43,434 nt of DNA from Pseudomonadota bacterium (GCA_023388075.1 JAEWGX010000037.1:1-43434); one strand, 5' to 3'; positions 24,089 to 31,259 are shown, counted from the stretch's first letter. Translations and numbers: made by a program. Notes: generated from the sequence alone by a model not told the origin.

Positions 24089-24577
24089 TCAGTTCTTCTT
24101 CATCAGCCCGCTCTTGCGCACCAGCTCGATGTTGTCCCGCTGGGCCTTGGTGTAGCCGCGCAGTAGCTCGGCCGCCTTCTGCTTGTCCATGGCCTCCTCG
24201 AAGGCGAGGTACATGCCGGCATGCAGCAGCGCATGGGCGCTCAGGGCGAACTGAATCGGCGTGACGCCATGGCGCGCGAGCAGCGCCTTGACCTCGGGGA
24301 CCGATTCCATCTTGCGCGCCAAGCCCTCGACCGTCTCGTCGTCGGCATCGTCCTCGTCGTCGGCATCGGCCTCGTCGTCAGCCTCCTCCTGGTCGTCTTC
24401 CTCGGCCAGGGCGAGCCTCTTGCTTTCCGCGTCGATCGCCTCGACCTTACGAAGTAGTTCGGGGGTGAGCCGGAACTCTGCTGCCTCGGGCGCCGCCCAG
24501 GCGGGAAGCTGGACGAGCGCGATCGCCGCACCGAGGATGGACACGCGCAGCAGTTGCAACAATCGGGCGGGGAACAT
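24089..24577 (-). CDS. Secreted protein with acidic hexapeptide repeats, unknown function
   Basis: A 162-residue protein that I do not recognise. A basic N-terminus and hydrophobic stretch (LLRVSILGAAIALVQLPAWA) give a signal peptide with cleavage before APEAAEF. After a short helix (LLRKVEAIDAESKRLAL) comes an almost purely acidic tract of four six-residue units: AEEDDQ, EEADDE, ADADDE, DDADDE. The C-terminal half is helical (VKALLARHGVTPIQFALSAHALLHAGMYLAFEEAM) and ends MKKN. Export to the periplasm is likely; binding of cations or basic partners by the acidic tract is a guess. The ATG at 24577 has GGAGC upstream. Confidence 0.8.
   Translation of the reverse strand: MFPARLLQLLRVSILGAAIALVQLPAWAAPEAAEFRLTPELLRKVEAIDAESKRLALAEEDDQEEADDEADADDEDDADDETVEGLARKMESVPEVKALLARHGVTPIQFALSAHALLHAGMYLAFEEAMDKQKAAELLRGYTKAQRDNIELVRKSGLMKKN
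24335..24406. repeat. Four tandem 18-bp repeats inside the acidic-protein gene
   Basis: Units begin at 24335, 24353, 24371 and 24389, each starting CTCGTCGTC or CTGGTCGTC. The first two differ only near the end (GGCATCGTC versus GGCATCGGC). Each unit encodes six residues on the minus strand, so copy changes would keep the frame. Confidence 0.9.
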
Positions 24578-24690
24578 GCGAGCTCGGCTCCAGGTTTTCG
24601 GGGATCCGAGTGTACTGCGCCCGGCCGGCCACTTTGCGTGAGGAAATTCGCCGAAGACCCTAGGGCCCTTGCCGGATTGGCCGCCAAGGG

Positions 24691-24718
24691 TTGACGAAAC
24701 CCCGGCGTGTGCTATGGT
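24691..24718 (+). promoter_or_regulatory. Strong predicted promoter of the rnk leader
   Basis: TTGACG (24691-24696), 16-bp spacer, TATGGT (24713-24718) preceded by TGTGC. Start point expected at about 24725, which is exactly an ATG. Confidence 0.65.
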
Positions 24719-24724
24719 GGGATC

Positions 24725-24901
24725 ATGGCTTGCATTACCGCATCGATTCGTCCTCGCGCCGCCGTGCGGGCGAGGATTCGCGTTCCAGCCGCGCCAGGCG
24801 CGGCAGCGGATGCGCGCGCGTGCATTGCCGCCTTCCCGCCCTGCACCCACCAGTCCCTTCGAGGACCCACGGCCTTCCAGGCCGTGCCCGGTAGACCTTA
24901 G
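24725..24901 (+). CDS. Possible leaderless 58-residue ORF in the rnk leader
   Basis: An ATG lies 6 nt after the -10 box, so the transcript may begin with the start codon. The ORF encodes 58 residues: an N-terminal part rich in Arg (IRPRAAVRARIRV), then Ala/Cys/Pro-rich sequence and a final GPTAFQAVPGRP. Its TAG (24899-24901) falls in the loop just after the first arm of an 11-bp inverted repeat (24887-24897 with 24929-24939). That layout would let a translating ribosome control folding of the leader. The composition is not clearly protein-like and the stem-loops constrain the sequence, so it may be an RNA feature only. Confidence 0.3.
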   Translation: MACITASIRPRAAVRARIRVPAAPGAAADARACIAAFPPCTHQSLRGPTAFQAVPGRP

Positions 24902-25053
24902 TCTCGCGGCCCCGCAGCCCCCGGACCCGGTCTACCGGGGCGGGGCGCCCGGCGCCGACTTCTCGACCTGAACGATTGCCCTCGCAGGCCCGCCGTGGCT
25001 TGCGCCATGTCGCCTGCCTCGCCGGCGACGCCTGTATTCGAGAGACACGACAG
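24725..25053 (+). ncRNA. Structured 5' leader of rnk, candidate cis-regulatory RNA
   Basis: About 329 nt between the predicted start point and the rnk ATG. Visible stems: TCCTCGC/GCGAGGA (24751-24757 with 24770-24776), GCCGCG/CGCGGC (24788-24793 with 24799-24804), CACGGCC/GGCCGTG (24868-24874 with 24880-24886), CCCGGTAGACC/GGTCTACCGGG (24887-24897 with 24929-24939) and GTCGCC/GGCGAC (25009-25014 with 25024-25029). It matches no riboswitch or housekeeping RNA that I know. A separate small RNA ending before rnk is possible, although no T-run terminator is seen. Confidence 0.45.
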
Positions 25054-25449
25054 ATGAACACGAACGACATCATTCTTTCCGCCGAGGACGCCGAGGTGAT
25101 CAGCAACCTCGTCGGCGCCGGCGGCTTGCCCAGCCTCTCCGGCACTGCCGGCGAGGCCCTGGCCGACTCCATCGAGGCCGCCCGCGTGGTGCCGGCTGAC
25201 GAGCTGCCGCCGACCGTCGTCGCGCTCAACAGCCGTGTGCGCTACCGTGAGCCCAGCGGCACCATCCGCGAGATCGTGCTGGTGCTGCCGGAGGCGGCGG
25301 ACGTGAGTACCGGCCGGGTATCCGTGCTGTCCCCGGTGGGCCGGGCGTTGCTTGGCCGCTCGGTCGGCACCGATTGCCACGTGGCGCTGCCCGGTGGCGG
25401 CACGCTGGTCATCCGGATCGACGAGGTGGTCGCGAGCGAAACGGTGTGA
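25054..25449 (+). CDS. rnk: Regulator of nucleoside diphosphate kinase (Rnk), GreA/GreB C-terminal family
   Basis: A 131-residue protein with a short helical N-terminus (DIILSAEDAEVISNLVG) and the GreA/GreB FKBP-like C-terminal domain: VVALNSRVRYREPSGTIREIVLVLPEAADVSTGRVSVLSPVGRALLG and GGTLVIRIDEV. Rnk binds RNA polymerase near the secondary channel but lacks the long coiled coil of GreA; its effects on transcription and nucleotide pools are only partly known. The ATG at 25054 is preceded by a weak GAGAGAC. It sits behind an unusually long structured leader. Its stop TGA abuts the stop of the convergent secreted-protein gene with no gap (TGATCA). Confidence 0.87.
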   Translation: MNTNDIILSAEDAEVISNLVGAGGLPSLSGTAGEALADSIEAARVVPADELPPTVVALNSRVRYREPSGTIREIVLVLPEAADVSTGRVSVLSPVGRALLGRSVGTDCHVALPGGGTLVIRIDEVVASETV

Positions 25450-26550
25450 TCAGCGTCGCAGCGGCGCTCGCGGGTCGTCCATCGTTCCGACGGTGGCCCG
25501 CAGCCAGAGTCGCCGCTCGGCTGGCGGCAGCGCCAGCATCGCCTCGATGACCGCCTCGAACATGCCGCAGCCGCGCTCGTTGGCGATCCGCACGTTGTGC
25601 TCGAAGCGGGGCGTCGAGGGCAGCAGGGCCTCCCCGGGAATCTTGCGCAGGTTGCGTGGATTCGCCTGCTCGACAGTCTCCTGCCAGAGGTCGTACTCCT
25701 CCTGAGCGATGGTGCCGCCGCGCAGTTGCGGGGCGGTCACCGCGCTGCGCGCGGCAACCGCGAGCGCATTGCACAGGCCCGGGTCCTCGTCGCCGACCGC
25801 CTTGGCCGCGGCGAGCGCGTTCGCGACGATCCGCTCGAGGAGCGCATCCGGCACCATGGGGCGCAGCCGCGCCACTTCGGCGTGCATCGCCTCCAGGATC
25901 TTCGTCTCGTCCTCCGGCGTGAGCGTACCGGTTGCGGGCAGCTCGCGCCGCGCAAGGGTCACGATCCTCAGGTAGCGACCGGGAAACCGTGCCTGGAGTG
26001 CCGCGAGCACCGGATCCTTGCCGAACCGTTCGCCGAACGGATGGGCCGGGTCGAAGGGCGCGAGCGGCCACGGCACCTGCCCGATATCGAGCAGGAACTC
26101 GTCGGCCTGGTCCACCCGCAGCTTCACGGCAAGGGTATCGCTCGCGACCAGTCCCTCGACGAACTTGGCCAGCTCCTCGGAGTCACGTACGCGAAAGACG
26201 CCGTCCTCCACCCGCGCCTCCAGCACCAGGGGAGGCGCCGCGCGGCTGCGCCGACCGATGAAGCGGGCAACCACCCCGCACCCCAGCGTGAGCGACGGCG
26301 TGCAGGTGATGTCGTCCGTGTCCGGAACGCTTCCGTCCTCGGCCAGCATGCGGAAGGCAAGGTCGCCTTCCAGCTCCCTGGAGGTGCTGCGTGACTGCAG
26401 GACGACCGCCAGCGAGACTGCCTGGCCCGCCAGCTCGAGCTTCACCGTATTGCTGGAGCGAAGCGCGGTCTCCACCGTCTGCGAGCCGGCCGGAACCGGC
26501 AGGATGGCGGCAAGAAGGGCGATGACGGTCGGAAGATGGGAACGCAGCAT
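25450..26550 (-). CDS. Secreted protein of unknown function
   Basis: A 366-residue protein I cannot assign to a family. The N-terminus is a clear signal peptide (LPTVIALLAAILPVPAGS, cleavage near residue 23). The mature protein is mixed alpha/beta with an N-terminal beta-rich part (VKLELAGQAVSLAVVLQSRS), a Cys pair in TCTPSLTLGCGVV that could form a disulfide, and a helical C-terminal half (EDETKILEAMHAEVARL, IVANALAAAKAVG, GCGMFEAVIEAMLAL). No catalytic motif is evident. The ATG at 26550 starts the signal peptide; the frame extends upstream without a better start. A good promoter lies 27 bp upstream. It converges on rnk with abutting stops. Confidence 0.8.
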   Translation of the reverse strand: MLRSHLPTVIALLAAILPVPAGSQTVETALRSSNTVKLELAGQAVSLAVVLQSRSTSRELEGDLAFRMLAEDGSVPDTDDITCTPSLTLGCGVVARFIGRRSRAAPPLVLEARVEDGVFRVRDSEELAKFVEGLVASDTLAVKLRVDQADEFLLDIGQVPWPLAPFDPAHPFGERFGKDPVLAALQARFPGRYLRIVTLARRELPATGTLTPEDETKILEAMHAEVARLRPMVPDALLERIVANALAAAKAVGDEDPGLCNALAVAARSAVTAPQLRGGTIAQEEYDLWQETVEQANPRNLRKIPGEALLPSTPRFEHNVRIANERGCGMFEAVIEAMLALPPAERRLWLRATVGTMDDPRAPLRR

Positions 26551-26576
26551 TGCGCCGGGCGACGGAGGTTGCGGGC

Positions 26577-26605
26577 AGTGTAGGTGCTGGTTCCGGCACT
26601 GACAA
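26577..26605 (-). promoter_or_regulatory. Predicted promoter of the 366-residue secreted protein gene
   Basis: Minus-strand TTGTCA (26605-26600), 17-bp spacer, TACACT (26582-26577). Start point near 26570, giving a 20-nt leader in which no Shine-Dalgarno is obvious. Confidence 0.6.
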
Positions 26606-26707
26606 GGCGAGCGTCCTGGTGCGTGGCGAAAGCGGCCCCAGAGAAGCGCTCCTCGGGTATGCGCGTTGCGGCCCCTGCGGCTCATCCAACCAGACGACGG
26701 AGTACTC

Positions 26708-27217
26708 ATGACGCGAGCAGACGAGCACCTCAACGACTGGCTGCGCGACGCGCATGCCATGGAGCAGCAAGCCGAGAAGATGCTGGAATCGACCGCCTCC
26801 CGCCTCGAGAGCTATCCCGAGTTGCGTGAACGCATTGAGCAGCACCTCGAGGAGACGCGGGAGCAGGCGCGGCTTCTGAAGTCCTGTATCGACCGCCGCG
26901 GCGCCGGCACTTCGACGATGAAGGATATGGCCGCCAAGGTGACCGGCATGGGCCAGGGTCTCAGCGGTCTCTTCGTGAGCGACGAGGTGGTGAAGGCGAC
27001 CCTCGCCAGTTACACCTTCGAGCACATGGAGATCGCCTCCTACCGATCGCTGATCGCAGCGGCCGAGGCGGCGGGCGACAGCGAAACCGCCGGCGTCCTC
27101 CGCAGGATCCTTCCGCAGGAAGAAGCGATGGCGGAGTGGCTGGGCAAGCGCATCGGTGGAGTGACCCGGCACTTCCTGCATCTGGAGGAAGCGCCCGGCG
27201 CCACCGCGAAGCGCTGA
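26708..27217 (+). CDS. DUF892 (YciE-like) ferritin-like protein
   Basis: A 169-residue four-helix-bundle protein of the DUF892/YciE group. Helices are LNDWLRDAHAMEQQAEKML, LRERIEQHLEETREQARLL, TLASYTFEHMEIASYRSLIAAAE and ILPQEEAMAEWLGKRI, with Glu and His placed as in diiron ferritin-like proteins (E/H in the FEHMEIASY helix, EE in the last). Family members are induced in general and osmotic stress; iron binding is expected from structure, function is unclear. The ATG at 26708 follows GGAG. It lies between the unrecognised secreted protein gene (divergent) and the convergent manganese catalase gene, which suits an oxidative stress cluster. Confidence 0.87.
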   Translation: MTRADEHLNDWLRDAHAMEQQAEKMLESTASRLESYPELRERIEQHLEETREQARLLKSCIDRRGAGTSTMKDMAAKVTGMGQGLSGLFVSDEVVKATLASYTFEHMEIASYRSLIAAAEAAGDSETAGVLRRILPQEEAMAEWLGKRIGGVTRHFLHLEEAPGATAKR

Positions 27218-27240
27218 ATGCGGCGGCGCCGGACCGGGGC

Positions 27241-28149
27241 TCAGCCCTTGCGGGGCCGCTTCGTTCCCGGCGCCCCCGTGTCGCCCATCCCGAGCTCCGC
27301 GCCCGTCATGGGATCGGTGGCGGGATCCGACATCGTCCGCTTCTTGAGCGCCTCGACGACGGTCTTTTCCTTGGCGGCGAGCTTGACGGTCGATCCGCCG
27401 TCGCCGCCGTCGACCGCGGACTGCTTCTCCCGGTCGGAGACCACCTCGAAATTTTCCTCGCTGTTCCACGGGCCGCGTACTTCCATGCCGCCCTGCGACA
27501 TGTCGAAGTAGGTCTTGGAGAAGCGCGGATCGGGCGGCAGCTTGCCGGGCGGAAAGTTCGGCTGGATCGCGTACAGCGCCTTCTCGAACGAGATCTGGTG
27601 CGCCACCTCGCGGGTCATGAGAAACCCGAGCGCCTCCTTCACGCCGGGATCGTCGGTGAGATTGATCAGTCGCTCGTAGACGATCTTGGCGCGCGCTTCC
27701 GCCGCGATGTTGGAGCGCAGGTCGGCCGACGGATCGCCGATCGTGTCGATGTAGGCACCGGTCCAGGGTACGCCGGCGGAGTTCACGAGCGGCGGTCCGC
27801 CACCGTAGAGCACCTGCGTCACGTGCGAGTCATTGCCGGCACCCGTGATCGACCGGTACATCTCCGCCTCGGACTCGGCCGCCTCGGCAAGGCGCCCCTT
27901 GGCGCCCTTGTTCAGCATCGCCACGATCGTGCCGATCACTTCCAGGTGGCTCAGCTCTTCCGTGGCGATGTCGTAGAGCATGTCCTTGCGTCCCGGGTCG
28001 TCCTCGCCCAGCGCCTGCGTGAAGTAGCGGATCGCCGCGGCAAGCTCGCCTTGCGGCCCGCCGAACTGTTCCAGCATCAGGTTGGCAAGGCCGGGATTGG
28101 TCTCGCTGACACGAACGGTGTACTGGAGTCGCTTGTTGTGCGCGAACAT
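27241..28149 (-). CDS. Manganese catalase
   Basis: A 302-residue dimanganese catalase that splits hydrogen peroxide without heme. All expected ligands are placed as in the Lactobacillus enzyme: Glu35 (GELAAAI), Glu65 and His68 (EELSHLE), Glu151 (AAEARAKI) and His184 (TREVAHQIS); the 33-residue spacing of the last pair is the same as in the family. The C-terminal tail is charged and Gly-rich (DGGDGGSTVKLAAKEK, PGTKRPRKG). The ATG at 28149 follows a strong GAGGAGA. It is divergent from the 28.3-30.8 kb membrane operon, sharing a 145-bp control region with a 14-bp palindrome. Confidence 0.95.
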   Translation of the reverse strand: MFAHNKRLQYTVRVSETNPGLANLMLEQFGGPQGELAAAIRYFTQALGEDDPGRKDMLYDIATEELSHLEVIGTIVAMLNKGAKGRLAEAAESEAEMYRSITGAGNDSHVTQVLYGGGPPLVNSAGVPWTGAYIDTIGDPSADLRSNIAAEARAKIVYERLINLTDDPGVKEALGFLMTREVAHQISFEKALYAIQPNFPPGKLPPDPRFSKTYFDMSQGGMEVRGPWNSEENFEVVSDREKQSAVDGGDGGSTVKLAAKEKTVVEALKKRTMSDPATDPMTGAELGMGDTGAPGTKRPRKG

Positions 28150-28171
28150 CGGGTTCTCCTCATGAGGGGGT

Positions 28172-28185
28172 GCCATCGCGATGGC
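28172..28185. promoter_or_regulatory. 14-bp perfect palindrome in the catalase/operon divergent region
   Basis: GCCATCGCGATGGC lies 23 bp upstream of the manganese catalase ATG and 109 bp upstream of the divergent gene start. It may be an operator shared by the two units. No known regulator motif is recognised, and GC-rich palindromes of this size can occur by chance. Confidence 0.35.
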
Positions 28186-28294
28186 GAACGACGCGGGCCG
28201 CCCTTTTGGCAATGGGCGTGCCCACCGCCAGTCGCGCCTCGGGCCCGAAGGGGTACGATCCATGCTGAGTCCGTCGTCAACGAAGAGGAGCGAC

Positions 28295-28588
28295 ATGGAT
28301 ACTCATCCGCGCAGTGCAAAGGATGCCGAGGACACCCGCGGGCAGATCGCCTCGGGCGATCTCCCCACGCTGGTACGCACCATAGACCCGATCCTGCTGC
28401 GCCTGATCGAAGGCGTCCAGAAGGGCACGGTCGGCACGGTCGAGCTCGTCGACATCGCGGTGCGTATCCGGACGATCCTGCACGACGCGGTGCGCGCCGC
28501 GAGCGACGGCGATCCGGTCCGTCACTCCGCCGCGCAGGTGTCGGCCGGCGGAGCGCGAGATGGCGGAGAGGCGCGCGCGGTGCAGTGA
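28295..28588 (+). CDS. Small soluble protein of unknown function
   Basis: A 97-residue protein with no signal peptide or membrane segment. After an acidic start (SAKDAEDTRGQIASGDL) it has an amphipathic helical core, LPTLVRTIDPILLRLIEGVQ and GTVELVDIAVRIRTILHDAV, and a flexible Gly/Arg-rich tail. I do not recognise the family. The ATG at 28295 follows AGAGGAG, a strong ribosome binding site, which supports it as a real gene. It is first in a four-gene set with the SDR-DoxX protein 12 bp later, and is divergent from manganese catalase. Confidence 0.75.
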   Translation: MDTHPRSAKDAEDTRGQIASGDLPTLVRTIDPILLRLIEGVQKGTVGTVELVDIAVRIRTILHDAVRAASDGDPVRHSAAQVSAGGARDGGEARAVQ

Positions 28589-28600
28589 GCGGGAGGCGCC

Positions 28601-29878
28601 GTGAAAGTGCTGCTCACGGGGCAGCACGGCTTCATCGGCAGCCGCCTGCGCAGTGAGCTGCAGCGCCGCGGCCACGACGTCCCGCGGTTCCGCATGGACT
28701 TCCGCCACGCGGTCGACGCGGCGCAATGGGCCCCGCAGGTGGCCGGAATGGACGTGGTGATCAACGCGGTCGGCGTATTCCGCGAGAAGGAGCGTGGTGG
28801 CTTCGACCGGGTGCATGCATTGGCGCCCTGCGCCCTGTTCCGCGCCGCGGCGGCGGCAGGCGTTCCGCTCGTGGTGCAGCTCTCGGCGCTCGGCGCCGAT
28901 GAAGGCGCAAGCACCGCGTTTCATCGCAGCAAGCGCGACGGTGACGAGTGCCTTCGCCGGCTGAAGCGCGCCGCATGGGTGGTGCAGCCTTCGCTTGTCT
29001 ACGGGCCAGGCGGCGCGAGCTCCCGGCTCATGAACCTGCTGGCCAGCCTGCCGCTCGTGCCGTTGCCGGACGGTGGCGGGCAGCCCATCCAGCCGATCCA
29101 CGTCGACGATCTGGTCGCCGCGATGGTTGCGCTGGTGGAGGGACTCCCGCCAGAAGGTACCCGGACCATGGCGCTGGTGGGTCCCGATGCGATCAGCCTG
29201 CGCCAGTACCTCGGGTCGCTGCGCGCATCGTTGGGCCTGCCGCCGCCGCGGTTCCTCGCCGTTTCACGCCGGCTTGCCGACCCGCTCGCGCTCGTGGCCG
29301 CGAGGTTCACGGACTGGCCGATCGATCCGTCGGCGCTCGAGATGCTTGCCCGAGGCAATGTGGCCGACGTCGGGCCGGTCAGCGCGGCGCTCGGCCGCGC
29401 ACCGCGCGGCGTGCATGCGTTCGTACCGCCGGAACTGGCGGAGCCACTTCGTGCGCAAGCGGTGCTGGACTGGCAGCTGCCGCTGCTCCGGCTTGCGCTC
29501 GCAGCGATGTGGATATGGACCGCAGTCGTGTCGCTCGGGGTGTACCCGGTTTCCGAGAGCCTGCGGATGCTGGTTGCGGTCGGCGTGCCCGCCGTGCTCG
29601 CGCCGGGGGCGCTCTACGGCGCGGCGGTGCTGGACCTCGTCCTCGGCATCGCGACGATCACGCTGCGTCGTCGACGGTGGCTCTGGGTCGCCCAGGCGCT
29701 TCTGATCCTCGGGTACACGGCGGTCATCGCCGTGAGGTTGCCCGAGCACCTCATTCACCCGTTCGGTCCGATCGTGAAGAACCTCCCCATCCTGGCGCTG
29801 CTCGGGCTGCTCCTCGCGCTGGAGCCGCCGGCGCGGCGCGCTTCTTCCGCCGCGCCGGCGAAGGAGGCGGCCCCGTGA
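28601..29878 (+). CDS. NAD(P)-binding atypical SDR fused to a DoxX-like membrane domain
   Basis: A 425-residue fusion. The N-terminal 290 residues are an atypical SDR/NmrA-like domain with GxxGxxG as GQHGFIG (7-13), NAVGVFREKE, VQPSLVYGPGGASSRL and IQPIHVDDLVAAM. The usual catalytic YxxxK is FHRSK, so the Tyr is lost and classical dehydrogenase chemistry is doubtful, as in NDUFA9-type proteins. The C-terminal 130 residues hold four hydrophobic segments of the DoxX-like type (LALAAMWIWTAVVSLGVYP, VLDLVLGIATITL, VAQALLILGYTAVIAV, NLPILALLGLLLAL). The start is a GTG at 28601 after GGGAGG. Its TGA overlaps the GTG of the DUF2269 gene. A membrane redox or quinone-linked role is plausible but unproven. 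Confidence 0.87.
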   Translation: MKVLLTGQHGFIGSRLRSELQRRGHDVPRFRMDFRHAVDAAQWAPQVAGMDVVINAVGVFREKERGGFDRVHALAPCALFRAAAAAGVPLVVQLSALGADEGASTAFHRSKRDGDECLRRLKRAAWVVQPSLVYGPGGASSRLMNLLASLPLVPLPDGGGQPIQPIHVDDLVAAMVALVEGLPPEGTRTMALVGPDAISLRQYLGSLRASLGLPPPRFLAVSRRLADPLALVAARFTDWPIDPSALEMLARGNVADVGPVSAALGRAPRGVHAFVPPELAEPLRAQAVLDWQLPLLRLALAAMWIWTAVVSLGVYPVSESLRMLVAVGVPAVLAPGALYGAAVLDLVLGIATITLRRRRWLWVAQALLILGYTAVIAVRLPEHLIHPFGPIVKNLPILALLGLLLALEPPARRASSAAPAKEAAP

Positions 29879-30339
29879 GCTGGTTGCTCATGAAGTGGCT
29901 TCACGTCCTGTCGTCGACCATCCTGTTCGGAACCGGCATAGGCACCGCCTTCTATATCTTCTTCTGCGCGCAGACGCGCGATGCCAAGGTGGTGGCCGCC
30001 GTGATGCGCTACGCGGTGATCGCCGACTGGCTCTTCACCGCGACCACGGTGGTGCTGCAGCCACTCACCGGTTTCTACCTGGTCCACCTCGCCGGCATCC
30101 CCTTGGCGACGCCGTGGATCGCGTGGTCCGCCGCGCTGTACACGATCGCCGTCCTCTGCTGGCTGCCGGTGGTGTGGCTGCAGATCCGGATGCGCGATCT
30201 AGCCGCGCGCGCCGCTGCGGCCGGTGCGGCGCTGCCAGCGGAATTCTGGAAGCTGCGCCGGGTCTGGTTCGGCCTCGGCGTGCCGGCGCTGCTTGCCTTT
30301 CTCGCGATCTTCTACCTGATGGTCGTCAAGCCGTCATGA
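29875..30339 (+). CDS. DUF2269 family integral membrane protein
   Basis: A 154-residue membrane protein of the DUF2269 family, with four predicted helices: LMKWLHVLSSTILFGTGIGT, YAVIADWLFTATTVVLQPLTG, WIAWSAALYTIAVLCWLPVVW and GLGVPALLAFLAIFYLMV. The first helix carries the KWLHVLSST motif with a conserved His, a family trait that hints at heme or quinone contact, though no activity is established. It starts with a GTG at 29875 overlapping the SDR-DoxX stop (GTGA) and its own TGA overlaps the next ATG (ATGA). DUF2269 genes often follow SDR-DoxX genes, so the two products probably act together in the inner membrane. Confidence 0.85.
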   Translation: MSWLLMKWLHVLSSTILFGTGIGTAFYIFFCAQTRDAKVVAAVMRYAVIADWLFTATTVVLQPLTGFYLVHLAGIPLATPWIAWSAALYTIAVLCWLPVVWLQIRMRDLAARAAAAGAALPAEFWKLRRVWFGLGVPALLAFLAIFYLMVVKPS

Positions 30340-30845
30340 AGACCTGGCGGCGCGCGATGGTGGACGGCGCCGCGGTGGGCGCGGTGGCGAGCGTGCTGTC
30401 GACCGCGGTGCTGGCGGCCGCCTCGCGACGGGAGACCGGCAGCTGGTCCGCCTGCCTGAATGCCACCAGCCACTGGGCCTGGGGTGACGAGGCAGCCAGG
30501 CACCTCGAGCCGAGCCTGCGCTACACCGCATTGGGCTACCTGATCCATCATGGCGCCTCGTGCTTCTGGGCAACGCTCTACGAGCGTGGGCTCGGCGCAC
30601 GGGTCTCCCGCATGCCGCCTTCGGCCCGCATCGCATCGGCCATGGGCGCCGCGGCGGTCGCCTGCCTGGTGGACTATCGCGTATGCCCGCGTCGCCTGTC
30701 ACCGGGCTTCGAGATGCACCTGTCGAAACCGGCGATTGCCGCGGGCTATCTCGCCTTCGGCCTCGGGATCGCGCTCGGCGCGATGGCGAGGCCGAGAGAC
30801 GATCGCGATTGCCGTGACGACCAGGGTCGATCGCGACGGCTCTAA
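30336..30845 (+). CDS. Integral membrane protein of unknown function
   Basis: A 169-residue protein I do not recognise. It has about four hydrophobic segments: GAAVGAVASVLSTAVLAAAS, ALGYLIHHGASCFWATLYE (with a His pair), IASAMGAAAVACLVDYRVC and AIAAGYLAFGLGIALGAMA. Conserved-looking polar points are the HHGAS motif and CPRRLSPGFE between the last two helices. The C-terminus is a charged tail (RDDRDCRDDQGRSRRL). Its ATG overlaps the DUF2269 stop by 4 bp, so it is the last member of the coupled set. Its stop overlaps that of the convergent lipoprotein gene by 3 bp. Confidence 0.78.
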   Translation: MKTWRRAMVDGAAVGAVASVLSTAVLAAASRRETGSWSACLNATSHWAWGDEAARHLEPSLRYTALGYLIHHGASCFWATLYERGLGARVSRMPPSARIASAMGAAAVACLVDYRVCPRRLSPGFEMHLSKPAIAAGYLAFGLGIALGAMARPRDDRDCRDDQGRSRRL

Positions 30846-31141
30846 CGAACCGGGCAGCGCGCCATCTCCCGACGGTGCATCGTCAGGCCGTGCGGATTCG
30901 ACGTGCCATGCGCCGCCTGCATGTGCGCCTCCAGCATGGCGAGCTTCTGCTCCTCCGACTCCCCGGCCATCCGGCGCTGCAGCGCGCAGAGCTCGGGCAT
31001 CTCCGAGGCGGCCGGCCCGCCCTGGCTGTTGAGCCCCGGGTCGGCCGAGCTGACGCCGCGCATCCGGGACGACGAGGAGCCGCAGCCGGCGACGGTGGCC
31101 GCAACCAGCGACACCAGCAGAAATTTGGCGAGCCTGTTCAT
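30842..31141 (-). CDS. Small lipoprotein of unknown function
   Basis: A 99-residue lipoprotein. The signal peptide MNRLAKFLLVSLVAATVAGC ends in a lipobox with Cys20, followed by a Ser-rich linker (GSSSS). The mature part has LCALQRRM, a helical segment EQKLAMLEAHMQ, and a His/Met-rich C-terminus (HMQAAHGTSNPHGLTMHRREM) that could bind a metal such as copper, although this is only a suggestion from composition. The start ATG at 31141 follows GGGAGAGA. It converges with the membrane operon, the two stop codons overlapping by 3 bp. Confidence 0.82.
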   Translation of the reverse strand: MNRLAKFLLVSLVAATVAGCGSSSSRMRGVSSADPGLNSQGGPAASEMPELCALQRRMAGESEEQKLAMLEAHMQAAHGTSNPHGLTMHRREMARCPVR

Positions 31142-31259
31142 GGATCTCTCCCGAGAGTGGACATGGTGCCGCGACGGCCGGACCGATGCGCTGCGGCGAC
31201 ACGGCGGATGCCGCTGGCATGGAGGGCAAGTATCACGCCCCTGCAGGCTGGGCAGGCGT

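Larger units (their letters stand above)
24578..25053. other. Intergenic region of 476 bp upstream of rnk
   Basis: Between the divergent acidic-protein gene and rnk lies a promoter (24691-24718), a possible small ORF (24725-24901) and a chain of stem-loops up to the rnk start. The stretch 24578-24690 carries the upstream region of the acidic-protein gene; I see no convincing promoter for that gene in it. Confidence 0.6.

Noticed and set aside
20540..24166. A 1208-codon open frame on the plus strand
   Set aside because: It runs across the oxidoreductase and kinase genes in another frame, has an Arg/Gly/Ala-rich composition without domains, and is a by-product of high GC content.
24725..24901. 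6S RNA, RNase P RNA, SRP RNA or tmRNA in the rnk leader
   Set aside because: None of the conserved sequence blocks of these RNAs is present, although the region is strongly folded.
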